From assembly GCF_014696065.1 (NCBI RefSeq), contig NZ_JACJPL010000001.1, positions 372,001 to 436,000 of the forward strand: a DNA stretch of 64,000 nucleotides, read 5' to 3'. This DNA is from Leptolyngbya sp. FACHB-261 (GTDB lineage Bacteria; Cyanobacteriota; Cyanobacteriia; FACHB-261). The translations under genes and the position numbers were made by a program. Below, piece after piece: positions 18,484-27,436 of the stretch (positions are counted from its first letter, which is position 1; each line of letters starts with the position of its first letter). Below the pieces are notes generated by a model. That model was not told where the DNA came from. It saw only the letters and a program-made list of their open reading frames with translations, and ran no database searches.

Positions 18484-19770
18484 CTAACTACTCAGTGCTA
18501 CCTTATAAGCCGCAATAGTTTCCTGAGTGCATCTTTTCCAGCTAAATTTCTTTGCTCGCTCTAGAGATTTTTTAGCCATAGATGCTCTGAGTGAGGAGTT
18601 GTTATAAACTTCAAGCAAGCTGTGGCACAAGGCGTCAGTGTCAGTTGGGGAAACCATGATACCTGCATCTCCAACTACTTCGGGTAAAGAAGAGGTATTT
18701 GAGGTGATGACCGGGATACCGCACTGCATTGCTTCTAAGGGAGGTAAGCCGAATCCCTCGTAAAAGGAAGGATAGACAAAAGCGAGAGCACCACTGTAGA
18801 GCGCTGCCAGGTCCTCATCTGCAACATAACCTGTTACAAAAATTCGGTCTTTCAGCTGGCTAGAACCCGCGATTTCACTAAAAATCTTGTCATAGTTCCA
18901 GCCTTTTGTACCCACGAGGACAAGGTTCAAATCTTTGATATTCTCTTGCAGAACTAGCTTTGTGAAAGACCGAATTGTGTGATCAATATTTTTGCGGGGC
19001 TCTAGAGTACTTAAGCTCAAGATGTAAGGAGTCTCTGGAATACCGTATCTCTTTAAAGAGATAAGAATCTGTTGGGAATCAGGGCAGGGATAAAAAAGAT
19101 CAGAGGCAGCTAAATGAGTCACGAATACTTTAGAGGGATCAATATCCTCACGATAATTACATAAATCCTGTTTAGTTGCATGGGAAATGCAAGTGACATA
19201 GCCGTCCGAATCTAGGCTACTTAAAATTCTTGTAAAAAGGCTTTCTACATCAGATTCAAAGAAATTTGGATACAGAACAGGAATCATATCGCAAATCGTC
19301 AAAAACTTCTTTGCTTGTTTTGTCTCTCTTATTTGCTTAGACAAAGGATAGAAAGGAGAATGAATTACATCCGCCCGATTTAGTTCTTCAGGGTGGATTC
19401 CCAAAGAGTATGGTGCAAGCAAGTTACTAGCAGAATGTGTAAACCTCCTTGCCACCCTTAGAGAAATCTTTTTAGGTAACGGCGCCTTGCCACCATTAAT
19501 TTCAGAATTGAAACTTGAAACGCAACCATCTAAAAAATTTTTGATTCTCGTAAGTCTCGGTAGAGAAAGAGAAATTTTTTTAAGTTTAGGGTTGGTTCTC
19601 AAATAGTCTAGAGAGGCAGCTAAATCACTGTCAGCACAGAAAGACAAGTCTAATTCCTTCGAATCAGCCAATCCATAAGCGATGTTCTCAGCAACTCGAA
19701 AGACTCCTGTGCGAGCACGTGGATTGAGATGGCCGGTTCCAAGAACTGATATATCGTAGATAATCTTCAT
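18484..19770 (-). CDS. GT4 glycosyltransferase, mannosyltransferase-type
   Basis: 428 residues, longer than its neighbour at 17363-18463 by an insertion in the N-terminal domain (about residues 50-130). It begins MKIIYDISVLGTGHLNPRAR and has the group landmarks CDMIPVLYP, CISHATKQDL and ILSLSTLEPRKNIDHTIRSF, then YEGFGLPPLEAMQCGIPVI with EX7E and SSLPEVVGDAGIMV. The shared C-terminal motifs with the downstream gene imply a duplication that changed the acceptor half. It lies 22 bp after the upstream GT2 gene. Local composition looks more AT-rich than the flanking conserved genes. Confidence 0.87.
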   Translation of the reverse strand: MKIIYDISVLGTGHLNPRARTGVFRVAENIAYGLADSKELDLSFCADSDLAASLDYLRTNPKLKKISLSLPRLTRIKNFLDGCVSSFNSEINGGKAPLPKKISLRVARRFTHSASNLLAPYSLGIHPEELNRADVIHSPFYPLSKQIRETKQAKKFLTICDMIPVLYPNFFESDVESLFTRILSSLDSDGYVTCISHATKQDLCNYREDIDPSKVFVTHLAASDLFYPCPDSQQILISLKRYGIPETPYILSLSTLEPRKNIDHTIRSFTKLVLQENIKDLNLVLVGTKGWNYDKIFSEIAGSSQLKDRIFVTGYVADEDLAALYSGALAFVYPSFYEGFGLPPLEAMQCGIPVITSNTSSLPEVVGDAGIMVSPTDTDALCHSLLEVYNNSSLRASMAKKSLERAKKFSWKRCTQETIAAYKVALSS

Positions 19771-19792
19771 GCTTTAAGTAGAAGAAACTACT

Positions 19793-20728
19793 TTAAGTAA
19801 AGTAGATGCGGATGCTTTCAACAGTATCTTGCCTAGTTCTCTTTGCTCTTCGATTATTAAACCACCATTTTATAAGAGAAAGAAAAATCTTCGGCGGAAC
19901 ATATTTTCGCCAGTACAAAAACGCAAGTAAGCTAGCCCATAGAAATACATCTGCAATGTGTTTGCCTTGATTCTGATCAGTTTGTTCGAGAGCTGTTATA
20001 TCTTGAGACTTAATATAGGCATAGCCTAAAATCCATCTATCAGGAACACTATTGAATTTTTGATGTAGCATATCGTTAATTTCGTGATGGACTGCTTCTC
20101 TTTGGCTAAGAGTTTTATTACTTGCATATAATCGCGATCCGGCAAGTTTTTTTCTAAGGTAGTAGAATTGGAAGTACTGACCGTAGCGAAGCCATAACTC
20201 ATAATCCATACAATATTGCAATGTGCTATCTAAAGTGCCTAGGTTCTCAACTAAACTTCTCCGAAAAAACACTGCCGGCTGGCACAAATAGCAAATTTCT
20301 ACTAAACGCTTATAGTCCCAAGGCTCAGTTGGATAAGCCCCTATAATCTGACCTTGCTCATCAATATGATCAGCGTCTCCGTATAAAGCTTGGACATCTG
20401 GATTTTTCTCAAATATCTCCCTTACTTCTTCAAAAGTATTTGGGTAGTAAACATCGTCAGAATTTATCCACGCGATGATATCCCCTGCCGTCATCAAGAT
20501 TCCTTTATTAACCGCATCAGCTTGGCCCTTATCGGGTTCTGATATCCACTTTATATGTTGATTGTAATGTTGCAGCACCCTTATTGTTTCATCTTTACTA
20601 CCCCCATCGCAAACTATGTACTCATATTCCTCTTTGGGAAGACGTTGATCTAAAACGCTCTGTATGGTTCTCTCAATGAATTGTCCTTGACAAAAAGAGG
20701 GGGTTATAACGCTGAATCGTAATCTCAT
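19793..20728 (-). CDS. GT2 family glycosyltransferase
   Basis: 311 residues. The WcaA-like GT-A domain is plain: FSVITPSFCQGQFIERTIQSV, YIVCDGGSKDETIRVL, SEPDKGQADAVNKGI and IAWINSDDVYYPNTF, with Ser-Asp-Asp as the metal site. YCMDYELWLRYGQYF marks the acceptor/catalytic region. The last 60 residues contain a hydrophobic helix and a basic tail, suggesting membrane association. It is 22 bp upstream of the next gene and 39 bp after the FkbM gene, so it is part of the same transcription unit. Sugar specificity unknown. Confidence 0.87.
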   Translation of the reverse strand: MRLRFSVITPSFCQGQFIERTIQSVLDQRLPKEEYEYIVCDGGSKDETIRVLQHYNQHIKWISEPDKGQADAVNKGILMTAGDIIAWINSDDVYYPNTFEEVREIFEKNPDVQALYGDADHIDEQGQIIGAYPTEPWDYKRLVEICYLCQPAVFFRRSLVENLGTLDSTLQYCMDYELWLRYGQYFQFYYLRKKLAGSRLYASNKTLSQREAVHHEINDMLHQKFNSVPDRWILGYAYIKSQDITALEQTDQNQGKHIADVFLWASLLAFLYWRKYVPPKIFLSLIKWWFNNRRAKRTRQDTVESIRIYFT

Positions 20729-20767
20729 ACATTTTTTCGATCGAGAGCACAGACCACCTTCAAAGTC

Positions 20768-21562
20768 TCAGTAATCTAACGCCCTGCTGCGAGTAAAAAT
20801 TCCATCGACTTGTAGTATTCGTCTATCATCCGGATTTTGAAGCTGATCGTAATTACCTCGATACTGAAATCCCAACTTCGTTATGAGCCGATACATTTCA
20901 TCAAAAAGCAATTGATCCTTATATAGCTTTTCAATAGATAATTCAATAATGAGAGTGCTTGCTCGATTAATTACACTCATGCCCCCTGAAATAACTCTGT
21001 CTTCAAATCCCTGTACATCTATTTTGACCAAAATTGGTTGAGGCAGGTCTAGACTACTTGCAATGTCATCTAACCGAAGAATCTTAACTTTTTGAGGTAT
21101 TACCTCTTTGGTATAGGGAAAGCATTCTTTATGTAAGTTTTCCATAGGCAGAAAAGAAGAGGATGGCGAGAATTCATTGGAATAAATATCTATTTCTCCC
21201 GACTCGTCTCCTAGAGCCACATTAAATACTCTGAACTGTGGAATGCCTTTTGCTTTAGCGAACAACTCCTCATAGCAATCTTTCAGAGGCTCAAATGAAT
21301 AGATTAATGCTTCAGGTAATGCTTCATGAATCTCTTGAGCGAATTGTCCTATGTTTGCTCCAATGTCGATTACTGTCTTGACCCCAGTAGACTTTAACCA
21401 TAGCTTTCTCTGCTCTGCTTCGAGCGTCAATCTATGCTGCTCAACGATTTGTTTATGTTGTTCGGCAATTTGCCTTTTTTGCTCCTCTGTTGGAAGGCGG
21501 TGCAACTCAAGGCCTAACCAATTCAAAGATTTTTGAATGAGAACTTTAGGTACCATCTTCAT
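20768..21562 (-). CDS. FkbM family SAM-dependent methyltransferase
   Basis: 264 residues. After a charged, helical N-terminal region (about residues 15-50) the class I methyltransferase core begins with TVIDIGANIGQFAQEI (SAM-binding motif I), then SFEPLKDCYEELF, and ILVKIDVQGFEDRVISG, the KIDVQG(F/Y)E signature of the FkbM family. These enzymes O-methylate sugars and other small molecules; between polysaccharide genes, O-methylation of the chain (possibly its terminus) is the likely role. Terminal methylation is a known chain-length signal in ABC-exported O antigens, and the next upstream gene is the exporter ATPase, which makes that idea worth testing. Length is normal for the family. Confidence 0.88.
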   Translation of the reverse strand: MKMVPKVLIQKSLNWLGLELHRLPTEEQKRQIAEQHKQIVEQHRLTLEAEQRKLWLKSTGVKTVIDIGANIGQFAQEIHEALPEALIYSFEPLKDCYEELFAKAKGIPQFRVFNVALGDESGEIDIYSNEFSPSSSFLPMENLHKECFPYTKEVIPQKVKILRLDDIASSLDLPQPILVKIDVQGFEDRVISGGMSVINRASTLIIELSIEKLYKDQLLFDEMYRLITKLGFQYRGNYDQLQNPDDRRILQVDGIFTRSRALDY

Positions 21563-21589
21563 TTGAAACTTGTAAACCTGTCCAATCGT

Positions 21590-22891
21590 TTAACTCTTTG
21601 CAAGCCTTCTAAATTCATTGTCCTCAATTTCACTCGAATCTGTATCATTGAGAGTAAGTGGCTCCTTCAAGCTTCTTAGGGTAAGCTCTAAGGAACCATA
21701 TCTCCACGACTGAGGCAAAACTCGCTTAGCAGTTCTTGAAGGTGTGCGAACAACCTCAAACTGAAGGCAATCTTCAACGCGATCGTAGTATCTCACATCG
21801 GGCAAAGTGAGATCTAAACTGATCGAATACGTACCAACTGCAAGCTGCTCTGTTGACAGAGTAAAAGAAATTCGATTTAGTCCAGACTTAAGCTCAACAA
21901 GTTTAGTTGGATCTAATGCTCCAAAGGAACCGTACCCTACAGGACTTCCCATACCATCTGAGAGGCGAAGGTCCAAGCTGACTTGTTTTGGCTCATTAGT
22001 AAACACTTCAACATCAATTCGAACCTTCGAGTCCAACAATTGGTTTATAAACTCTAACTGGCCTAGGACTAAAGTTGGATTACCGTCTACCTGTCTCTGA
22101 CGAGCGAAAGAGTTAGCAGAGGCATTTTGCAAATAGTTTTGTATTGCAGAAGTGGAGGTTTGATCTGATAGTAAAAGACCTTTCTGTAGAACTAGACAAC
22201 GCTCACACAACGTTTGGATCACACTCACATTGTGGCTGACAAACAGAACTGTTCGTCCCCCACTGCGAACTTCTTTCATCTTTCCTAAGCACTTCTTCTG
22301 AAAATCAGAATCGCCAACTGCTAGCACTTCATCTACGATCAAAATTTCTGGTTCTAGATGAGCTGCCACTCCAAAGGCAAGACGAACGTACATCCCAGAG
22401 GAATAATACTTAACCGGCGTATCTAAAAACTTCTCAACTTCTGCAAACGCCACAATTTCGTCCAGCTTGCGATCAATCTCCCACTTGCGCATGCCCAGAA
22501 TTGTGCCGTTCAGGTAGATATTTTCTCTCCCAGTCAGGTCTGGATGAAAGCCTGTGCCGACTTCTAACAGAGAGCCTACCCGCCCTCGGATTTCGGCAAA
22601 ACCACTAGTCGGCTCAGTAATGCGCGAGAGGATCTTCAGAAGCGTACTTTTGCCCGCACCATTGCGGCCAATAATGCCAACGATTTCGCCTTGCTTGACT
22701 TCAAACGAAACATCCTTCAGCGCCCAATACACCTCTTCTGGTGAGGGTTCACTAAAGGCCCGTTTTAGATAAGAAAACGGTGCAGCGAGTGAACTCACCA
22801 GAGCTTCCCGTTTGCCCTTGGGGATTTTCTGGGCTGCGCCAATGCGGTAGCGCTTGCTCAGATTTTCAACTCGAATAACCGTATCTGACAT
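21590..22891 (-). CDS. wzt: Polysaccharide ABC exporter ATP-binding subunit, Wzt type
   Basis: 433 residues from the ATG at 22891; the frame is open to 23047, but the extra N-terminus overlaps the permease gene and has no family character. The nucleotide-binding domain has GRNGAGKST (about residues 75-83), YYSSGMYVRLAF (signature, about 162-173) and PEILIVDEVLAVGD (Walker B). Residues beyond about 265 form an additional beta-rich domain, as in Wzt proteins whose C-terminal domain recognises the finished glycan. It works with the permease 24 bp upstream to move a lipid-linked polysaccharide to the periplasm. The C-terminal domain probably decides which polymer is exported. Confidence 0.92.
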   Translation of the reverse strand: MSDTVIRVENLSKRYRIGAAQKIPKGKREALVSSLAAPFSYLKRAFSEPSPEEVYWALKDVSFEVKQGEIVGIIGRNGAGKSTLLKILSRITEPTSGFAEIRGRVGSLLEVGTGFHPDLTGRENIYLNGTILGMRKWEIDRKLDEIVAFAEVEKFLDTPVKYYSSGMYVRLAFGVAAHLEPEILIVDEVLAVGDSDFQKKCLGKMKEVRSGGRTVLFVSHNVSVIQTLCERCLVLQKGLLLSDQTSTSAIQNYLQNASANSFARQRQVDGNPTLVLGQLEFINQLLDSKVRIDVEVFTNEPKQVSLDLRLSDGMGSPVGYGSFGALDPTKLVELKSGLNRISFTLSTEQLAVGTYSISLDLTLPDVRYYDRVEDCLQFEVVRTPSRTAKRVLPQSWRYGSLELTLRSLKEPLTLNDTDSSEIEDNEFRRLAKS

Positions 22892-22914
22892 ACTGCTCTG
22901 GTACTTAATTCCCC

Positions 22915-23796
22915 TTAAACCACATCCACAATCGTTCGTTCGGTGCGACGGAAGAAATATGCTCCAGTCACCAGCAACACCAAGACAAACACTGTGGAAA
23001 TCAATACCGCTAACCTTGGTGGCTCGCCTACCCCTAGCAGCGCCCAACGAAAGCCCTCAATCGCGCCCGTGGTTGGATTCAACCGATAGAGAAACTGCCA
23101 CCGCTCTGGAATCACATTGGTTGAGTAAGCCACAGGCGTCGCATACATCCATACCCGTAGCAAGTAGCCCATCATAAAACCGACATCACGGAAATACACG
23201 GTCAGTGCTGCCGACCACAAGCCCACACCCAATGCCGTCGCTGCCATCAGTGCTAAGAACAGTGGCATAGTCAACGCCCAAGGCGTTAATTGAATGCCAT
23301 AAAACACCATCATGCCCAGCAGAATAATCAGCGATGCGCCGAAATCAATGAGCCCTGACAACACACTGACCAGCGGCACCACTAATCTGGGGAAATACAC
23401 CTTAGAAATCAATTGGGCATTGCTCAGCAAACAATTAGCACTGCTACTCGTTGCCCGCATAAAGAAGTTCCACGGCAGTAGCCCACTGTAGGAAAAAAGT
23501 GGGTAGGGCAAGCCATCTGAAGGCAACTTGGCAACCACGCCAAAGATCAGGCTGAAAATCACCATATCCACGAGGGGCTGAAGCACAATCCACAGCGGTC
23601 CCAGGGCCATCTGCCGATAGCGTCCCTTCACCTCCCGCCACAGCAGAAAATAGATCAGATCTCGATAGTCCCAGAGTTCTTTGAGTTGAAGTGATCCCCA
23701 ACCCTGAGAAGCCTCGATTCGCAAAACCTGAGTGGTTGCTTCCCGCGACTTCGTCCCTCTTTTGATTCTCTGTTCTGCTGCTTCAGACAATTTCAA
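22915..23796 (-). CDS. wzm: Polysaccharide ABC exporter permease, Wzm type
   Basis: 293 residues with an amphipathic N-terminal region and about six membrane helices. The segment DYRDLIYFLLWREVKGRYRQ followed by LGPLWIVLQPLVDMVIFSLIF is diagnostic of ABC-2 permeases for O antigen and teichoic acid, and PVAYSTNVIPERWQ, RLNPTTGAIEGFRWALLG and the C-terminal basic end agree. It starts with TTG (23796) with GAGAGTG upstream; no in-frame ATG precedes the core. It is the first gene of the close-packed set; 254 bp separate it from the wzc-like gene, so a promoter in that gap may drive the whole downstream cluster. Confidence 0.92.
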   Translation of the reverse strand: MKLSEAAEQRIKRGTKSREATTQVLRIEASQGWGSLQLKELWDYRDLIYFLLWREVKGRYRQMALGPLWIVLQPLVDMVIFSLIFGVVAKLPSDGLPYPLFSYSGLLPWNFFMRATSSSANCLLSNAQLISKVYFPRLVVPLVSVLSGLIDFGASLIILLGMMVFYGIQLTPWALTMPLFLALMAATALGVGLWSAALTVYFRDVGFMMGYLLRVWMYATPVAYSTNVIPERWQFLYRLNPTTGAIEGFRWALLGVGEPPRLAVLISTVFVLVLLVTGAYFFRRTERTIVDVV

Positions 23797-24050
23797 AACA
23801 CTCTCTATAAAACTGGTTCAAATGAATCCCACGACAAAGCCCCCGCAGAAACCTATCAGGGGACAACATTGTTGTGCAGCGCATCTACTGTTGTCAGCGC
23901 TTCATTGTAGTCATTGATTACTGGTTTTCCCTGCCAGAGCTCTAGGCCCAGATCTAAGCCCTCCATAAGGGAGCGAGGGCCCGTCTGCTAGGGAGATATT
24001 ATTATGCTGATACATGGCTAATCTAGGCACAGCCGTAACAAGGGCTTTGA

Positions 24051-26495
24051 CTATTTTCTAAACAACCCTTTGCGGGCTGGGCTAGTGTTCAGGTTCTCCG
24101 GCACTGCTTCGCCGTAGTAGTGGTAGTAGTGCTGGTAATAATAGCGATCTCCTGACTCGTTCACCGAGTTGGCAACTACACCCAACACATTTACCTGGGC
24201 CAGCGATTCTGATACCTGTCGGGCCATGCCTCGGGTTACTTGGCCTAAGCGAGCTACTAGCACTACACCATCGGTCAAGGGCGCTAGCACCGCTGCATCC
24301 GTTAGCCCCAAGGCAGGCGGCGCGTCAATGATCACGTAGTCGTAGGCGTGGCGCATGTCTTCGAGCAGTTGGGCCATGCGTTGCGAATCGAGCAAACCCA
24401 CCGGATTGGGCGGCAAGGGGCCGGAGGTCATCACCTCTAAACCTGGCACCTCAGACGCCTGCACCCACTGCTGCCAGTCTTCCTCGCGTACTAGGGCACT
24501 GCTCAAACCCCGCACATTAGGCAAATCCAGGTAGCGATGGACGCTGGGACGGCGCAAATCGGCATCCACCAGCAGCACCCGTTGTCCCTGGTCAGCAATC
24601 ACCGAAGCTAAGCCGCAGCACAACGTTGATTTGCCTTCCTTCGGCATGGAGGAGGTCATAACAAAGGTGCGGACCGGGCGCTCCGAGGAGACAAAGCGCA
24701 GATTTGTGTACAACGAGCGCAACGCCTCCACATACAGAGAGCGATTGTAGTGAGCGGGCGAAGCGACGGCTCTAGCGTAGCTGGGCCTAGAAGGCGTTTG
24801 GGTAGCCGCTGAGGCGGTGTGCAGAGCCGAGCGAGCTTCCTGACGCCAGATCGCCAGGGCCGAGGCCACAGAGTAGGGCACCGATCCCAATAGTGGATGG
24901 GGCGTGGCGTTCTTAAGTTCTTCAACCGAGTGCAGCGTGTCGTCCATCTGGTGGCGCAACAGGGCGGCAGCGCTACCCAGAATCGTTCCAGCCATCACGC
25001 CCAGGATCAAGTTGCGAGTGTGGTTAGGCGCAAAGGGCTGCTCCGGCAGCACGGCTGGGCGAATTAGTTGCCAGGGGACACCCTCTTGTGCAGAGGAAAC
25101 CTGCAACTCCTGGCGCACAGTCAGCATTTTTCGCAGGGCTTCGGTTGCCACCTGCACATCACGATCTAGTTCGGTGTAACGGCTCAGCAGTTCAGGCATG
25201 TTCTGGAACTGCTGGCGCAGCCGCCCCTCTGCTGTGGTCAAGGCCGAGGTGCGCACCTCTAACACGCGAATGTTGTTTTCGGTCTCTATCAGCTGCTTTG
25301 CCAAGTCCAACCGGACCGAGTTCAGATTTTGCTGGGCGGACAGGGCGGGTCGGCTACCTGGGCTGGGCAGATTGGAGCCAAAGCCACCGCCACTTTGCTC
25401 AACGGCAACCCGACCGAACAGTTGATCGCCTAGAGTATTGCGGGCTTCTTGATTGAGCAAACCAATCACCTGCTGCCTCTGTCCCAATAGAGCCTGGACC
25501 TGGGGGTGGGAGTCCCGGAAGCGATTGCGGGCTTCGGCTAGTTTCAGCTCAGCCTCCTGGAGCTGATCGAGCAAGGCTTGATAACGGGTGGACTGGCTGA
25601 GCGCCGAAGCGGCTAGTGCTTCATCGGGTTGAAAGCCCAACCGATTTTGCAGGCTGGCGTAGAGGGTACGGGCTTCTTCAAGTTGAGTCTGAGCTTCCTG
25701 GCGACTTTGCTCAGTGCCGGTGATCGAGGTAGCGAGGCTACCGCTTTGTACTTGTGGGTCTACCAGGCTATAGGTTTGGCGGAAGGCTCGTAATTCCGCC
25801 TCAGCCTTGGCAACCTGTTGCTGCTGCTGGGGAATTTGGCTCTCGACAAACTTAATTGCCTGACCAATGTTTAGCCGTTGCTGTTGCCGCCCGTACTCCA
25901 GATAAATCTTTTGCAGCGTGTTCAGCACCAGATAAACTTCGGCGGGGTCTCCGCTTTCGTAGCGCAACTGGATGACCTGAGCTTCTGGCAGCTGTTGAAG
26001 CGTCAGCTGACCAGGCAGCGTTCCTGAGGGTGGGCTACCGGCGAAGTTAGGCAGCTCTGCCTGCAATCGTTCCTGTACCTGTGAGATCACCGAGGGGCTA
26101 GTCAAAACCTGCTTGAGTGTTTCAAAGTCATAGCCCCTTTTGACCTGTACGAGCGCATCTGTGGTCGGGTTGCCGCCCCCCGCTTCTGTGGGGATTGCTG
26201 GGTTCGCCAGCATGATTTCGCTGGTGGCAAAGTAACGCGGCGGTCGAGTCCAAGTCCAAGCTGCACAAAGGGCAGTCACACCCAAAAAGACGCTGAGGAA
26301 CCACCAGCGCCGCTTGAGCAAAATCTTGCCAAATTCCTGAGGGTTAAGCTCAGACTCGGAGTTGGGCAGAGAACGACGCACGCCGTCCTGCCGTCTGCGA
26401 TAGCCCTGGTCGCCGAGTAAGGTTTCCTGATAGCCCACTTCTGACCCTGATAAGCCACTGGCTGTGTTTCGAGATGGGCGCCAATCTTTAGTCAC
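24051..26495 (-). CDS. Polysaccharide co-polymerase / bacterial tyrosine autokinase, Wzc type
   Basis: 814 residues. An N-terminal Wzz domain is bounded by two membrane helices (about residues 64-82 and 492-515), with a long periplasmic coiled-coil region between. The cytoplasmic kinase has SSMPKEGKSTLCCG (Walker A, about 612-625), VLLVDADLRRPS (Walker A', about 635-646) and DYVIIDAPPALG (Walker B, about 723). The tail, near residue 788, is a Tyr cluster (YYYQHYYHYYGE) expected to be autophosphorylated. Known relatives set chain length and gate export. The start is GTG at 26495. No outer-membrane Wza-type partner or phosphatase gene lies in the window. Role inferred: chain-length control of the polysaccharide made by the downstream genes. 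Confidence 0.93.
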   Translation of the reverse strand: MTKDWRPSRNTASGLSGSEVGYQETLLGDQGYRRRQDGVRRSLPNSESELNPQEFGKILLKRRWWFLSVFLGVTALCAAWTWTRPPRYFATSEIMLANPAIPTEAGGGNPTTDALVQVKRGYDFETLKQVLTSPSVISQVQERLQAELPNFAGSPPSGTLPGQLTLQQLPEAQVIQLRYESGDPAEVYLVLNTLQKIYLEYGRQQQRLNIGQAIKFVESQIPQQQQQVAKAEAELRAFRQTYSLVDPQVQSGSLATSITGTEQSRQEAQTQLEEARTLYASLQNRLGFQPDEALAASALSQSTRYQALLDQLQEAELKLAEARNRFRDSHPQVQALLGQRQQVIGLLNQEARNTLGDQLFGRVAVEQSGGGFGSNLPSPGSRPALSAQQNLNSVRLDLAKQLIETENNIRVLEVRTSALTTAEGRLRQQFQNMPELLSRYTELDRDVQVATEALRKMLTVRQELQVSSAQEGVPWQLIRPAVLPEQPFAPNHTRNLILGVMAGTILGSAAALLRHQMDDTLHSVEELKNATPHPLLGSVPYSVASALAIWRQEARSALHTASAATQTPSRPSYARAVASPAHYNRSLYVEALRSLYTNLRFVSSERPVRTFVMTSSMPKEGKSTLCCGLASVIADQGQRVLLVDADLRRPSVHRYLDLPNVRGLSSALVREEDWQQWVQASEVPGLEVMTSGPLPPNPVGLLDSQRMAQLLEDMRHAYDYVIIDAPPALGLTDAAVLAPLTDGVVLVARLGQVTRGMARQVSESLAQVNVLGVVANSVNESGDRYYYQHYYHYYGEAVPENLNTSPARKGLFRK

Positions 26496-26519
26496 AGGTT
26501 TTAGTTACAGGTTTTAGTC
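26494..26519. repeat. 13-bp tandem repeat at the start of the wzc-like gene
   Basis: ACAGGTTTTAGTT (26494-26506) is followed by ACAGGTTTTAGTC (26507-26519), a near-perfect 13-bp duplication. It overlaps the GTG start codon (26493-26495, read on minus) and covers the position of the ribosome-binding site of the wzc-like gene. Confidence 0.8.
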
Positions 26520-27436
26520 AGACTTCAGTCGCAGATATTCTGTTCAGACAGTTTGGTTCAGACAAACGGATTCAGCCAGATGAATCCAGATTGTCCGGAC
26601 TGCCAACTTGAAAGCAGGAAGAAAAATCGCAGTAGGTTTTGCCCAAGGTTTTCAAGAGGACTATCGCTTGCAAGCTCTTGCAGGGAAGACTCCTGGCAAA
26701 GAAGCGATCTCAAGCCTGTGCCAATCTCGTGTGCCCCAATCTCGGTAGCTCAATCTCTCAAACGAACTCTCAAACGAAAAAGACAATCCGAAGGGCAGCT
26801 GTTCAGTCATACAGAGCCCCTCAGTTTCCCCTTCGGCAAGGCTCTGGGCAGTGAAAGCCAGTGCTCTTAACGGTCTGGGGTCAGTTTCTACACAAGTATA
26901 GAGCCCTTACTCAGTTCGTCAAGGCACCTACCAGTGGTTGCAGGGCAATTGGGTGAAAGAAGGCTTTGGTTTTGCTGGCTAGCTGAATTGTGCCAGGTTT
27001 GCCACTGCATTTGGAGGCCGCTACTGTCACTATCTCTAAATATCTGGAATATCTGGAGAAGCTAAGCGAGCAAGAGGAGGGCTGTCAGGTTACAGCCAAA
27101 TCGAAGGCCACAGGTTATAGATAGGGGCAGGCTAGCCGCATCTGGCTGTTGCTCCGTCTGCCACCCTGTAGAAAGGAAACAGGATGTGTAGAGTGGGAAG
27201 GGGTTGAGAATCTGCTGTCACAGCCCTAATTCTTGCGCTGTTTCTGTCCAAGATTCCGTTTTTGTCCGGATGGTGAGACGGGGAAGCGTGAACAACCTAA
27301 CGGTTACAGCCCCGATGATGATGCTCGCTTGACTTCAATGCAGCAGGGTTGTTGTCCATAAAGTTAAGTGCATCTCTGACCAGCATCCCTCAGGATGCTA
27401 CCTGCTCATCCCCTCATGAACGGAGCTTGTGACGAT
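26496..27436. other. Gene-free divergent intergenic region (about 0.9 kb)
   Basis: No convincing gene. It separates the leftward wzc-like gene from the rightward STAS gene and so must hold both promoters. Open frames on the plus strand near 26553-26870 lack a good start site and protein-like composition. Local structure includes the 13-bp repeat at its left end, a perfect 12-bp duplication at 26755-26778 and a small 6-bp hairpin at 27080-27097. GGTTACAGCC occurs at 27088-27097 and again near 27302. No -35/-10 pair was strong enough to assign. Confidence 0.6.
26755..26778. repeat. Perfect 12-bp tandem repeat
   Basis: CTCTCAAACGAA occurs twice head to tail at 26755-26766 and 26767-26778, in the gene-free region upstream of the wzc-like gene. 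A looser CAATCTC motif recurs three times just before it. Confidence 0.8.

Noticed and set aside
25088-25456. 122-residue plus-strand frame inside the wzc-like gene
   Set aside because: Cys/Arg/Ser-rich shadow of the coiled-coil coding strand.
26553-26870. 105-residue frame in the divergent region before the STAS gene
   Set aside because: No good start signal, Ser/Arg/Cys-rich composition, and the DNA has local repeats; treated as non-coding.
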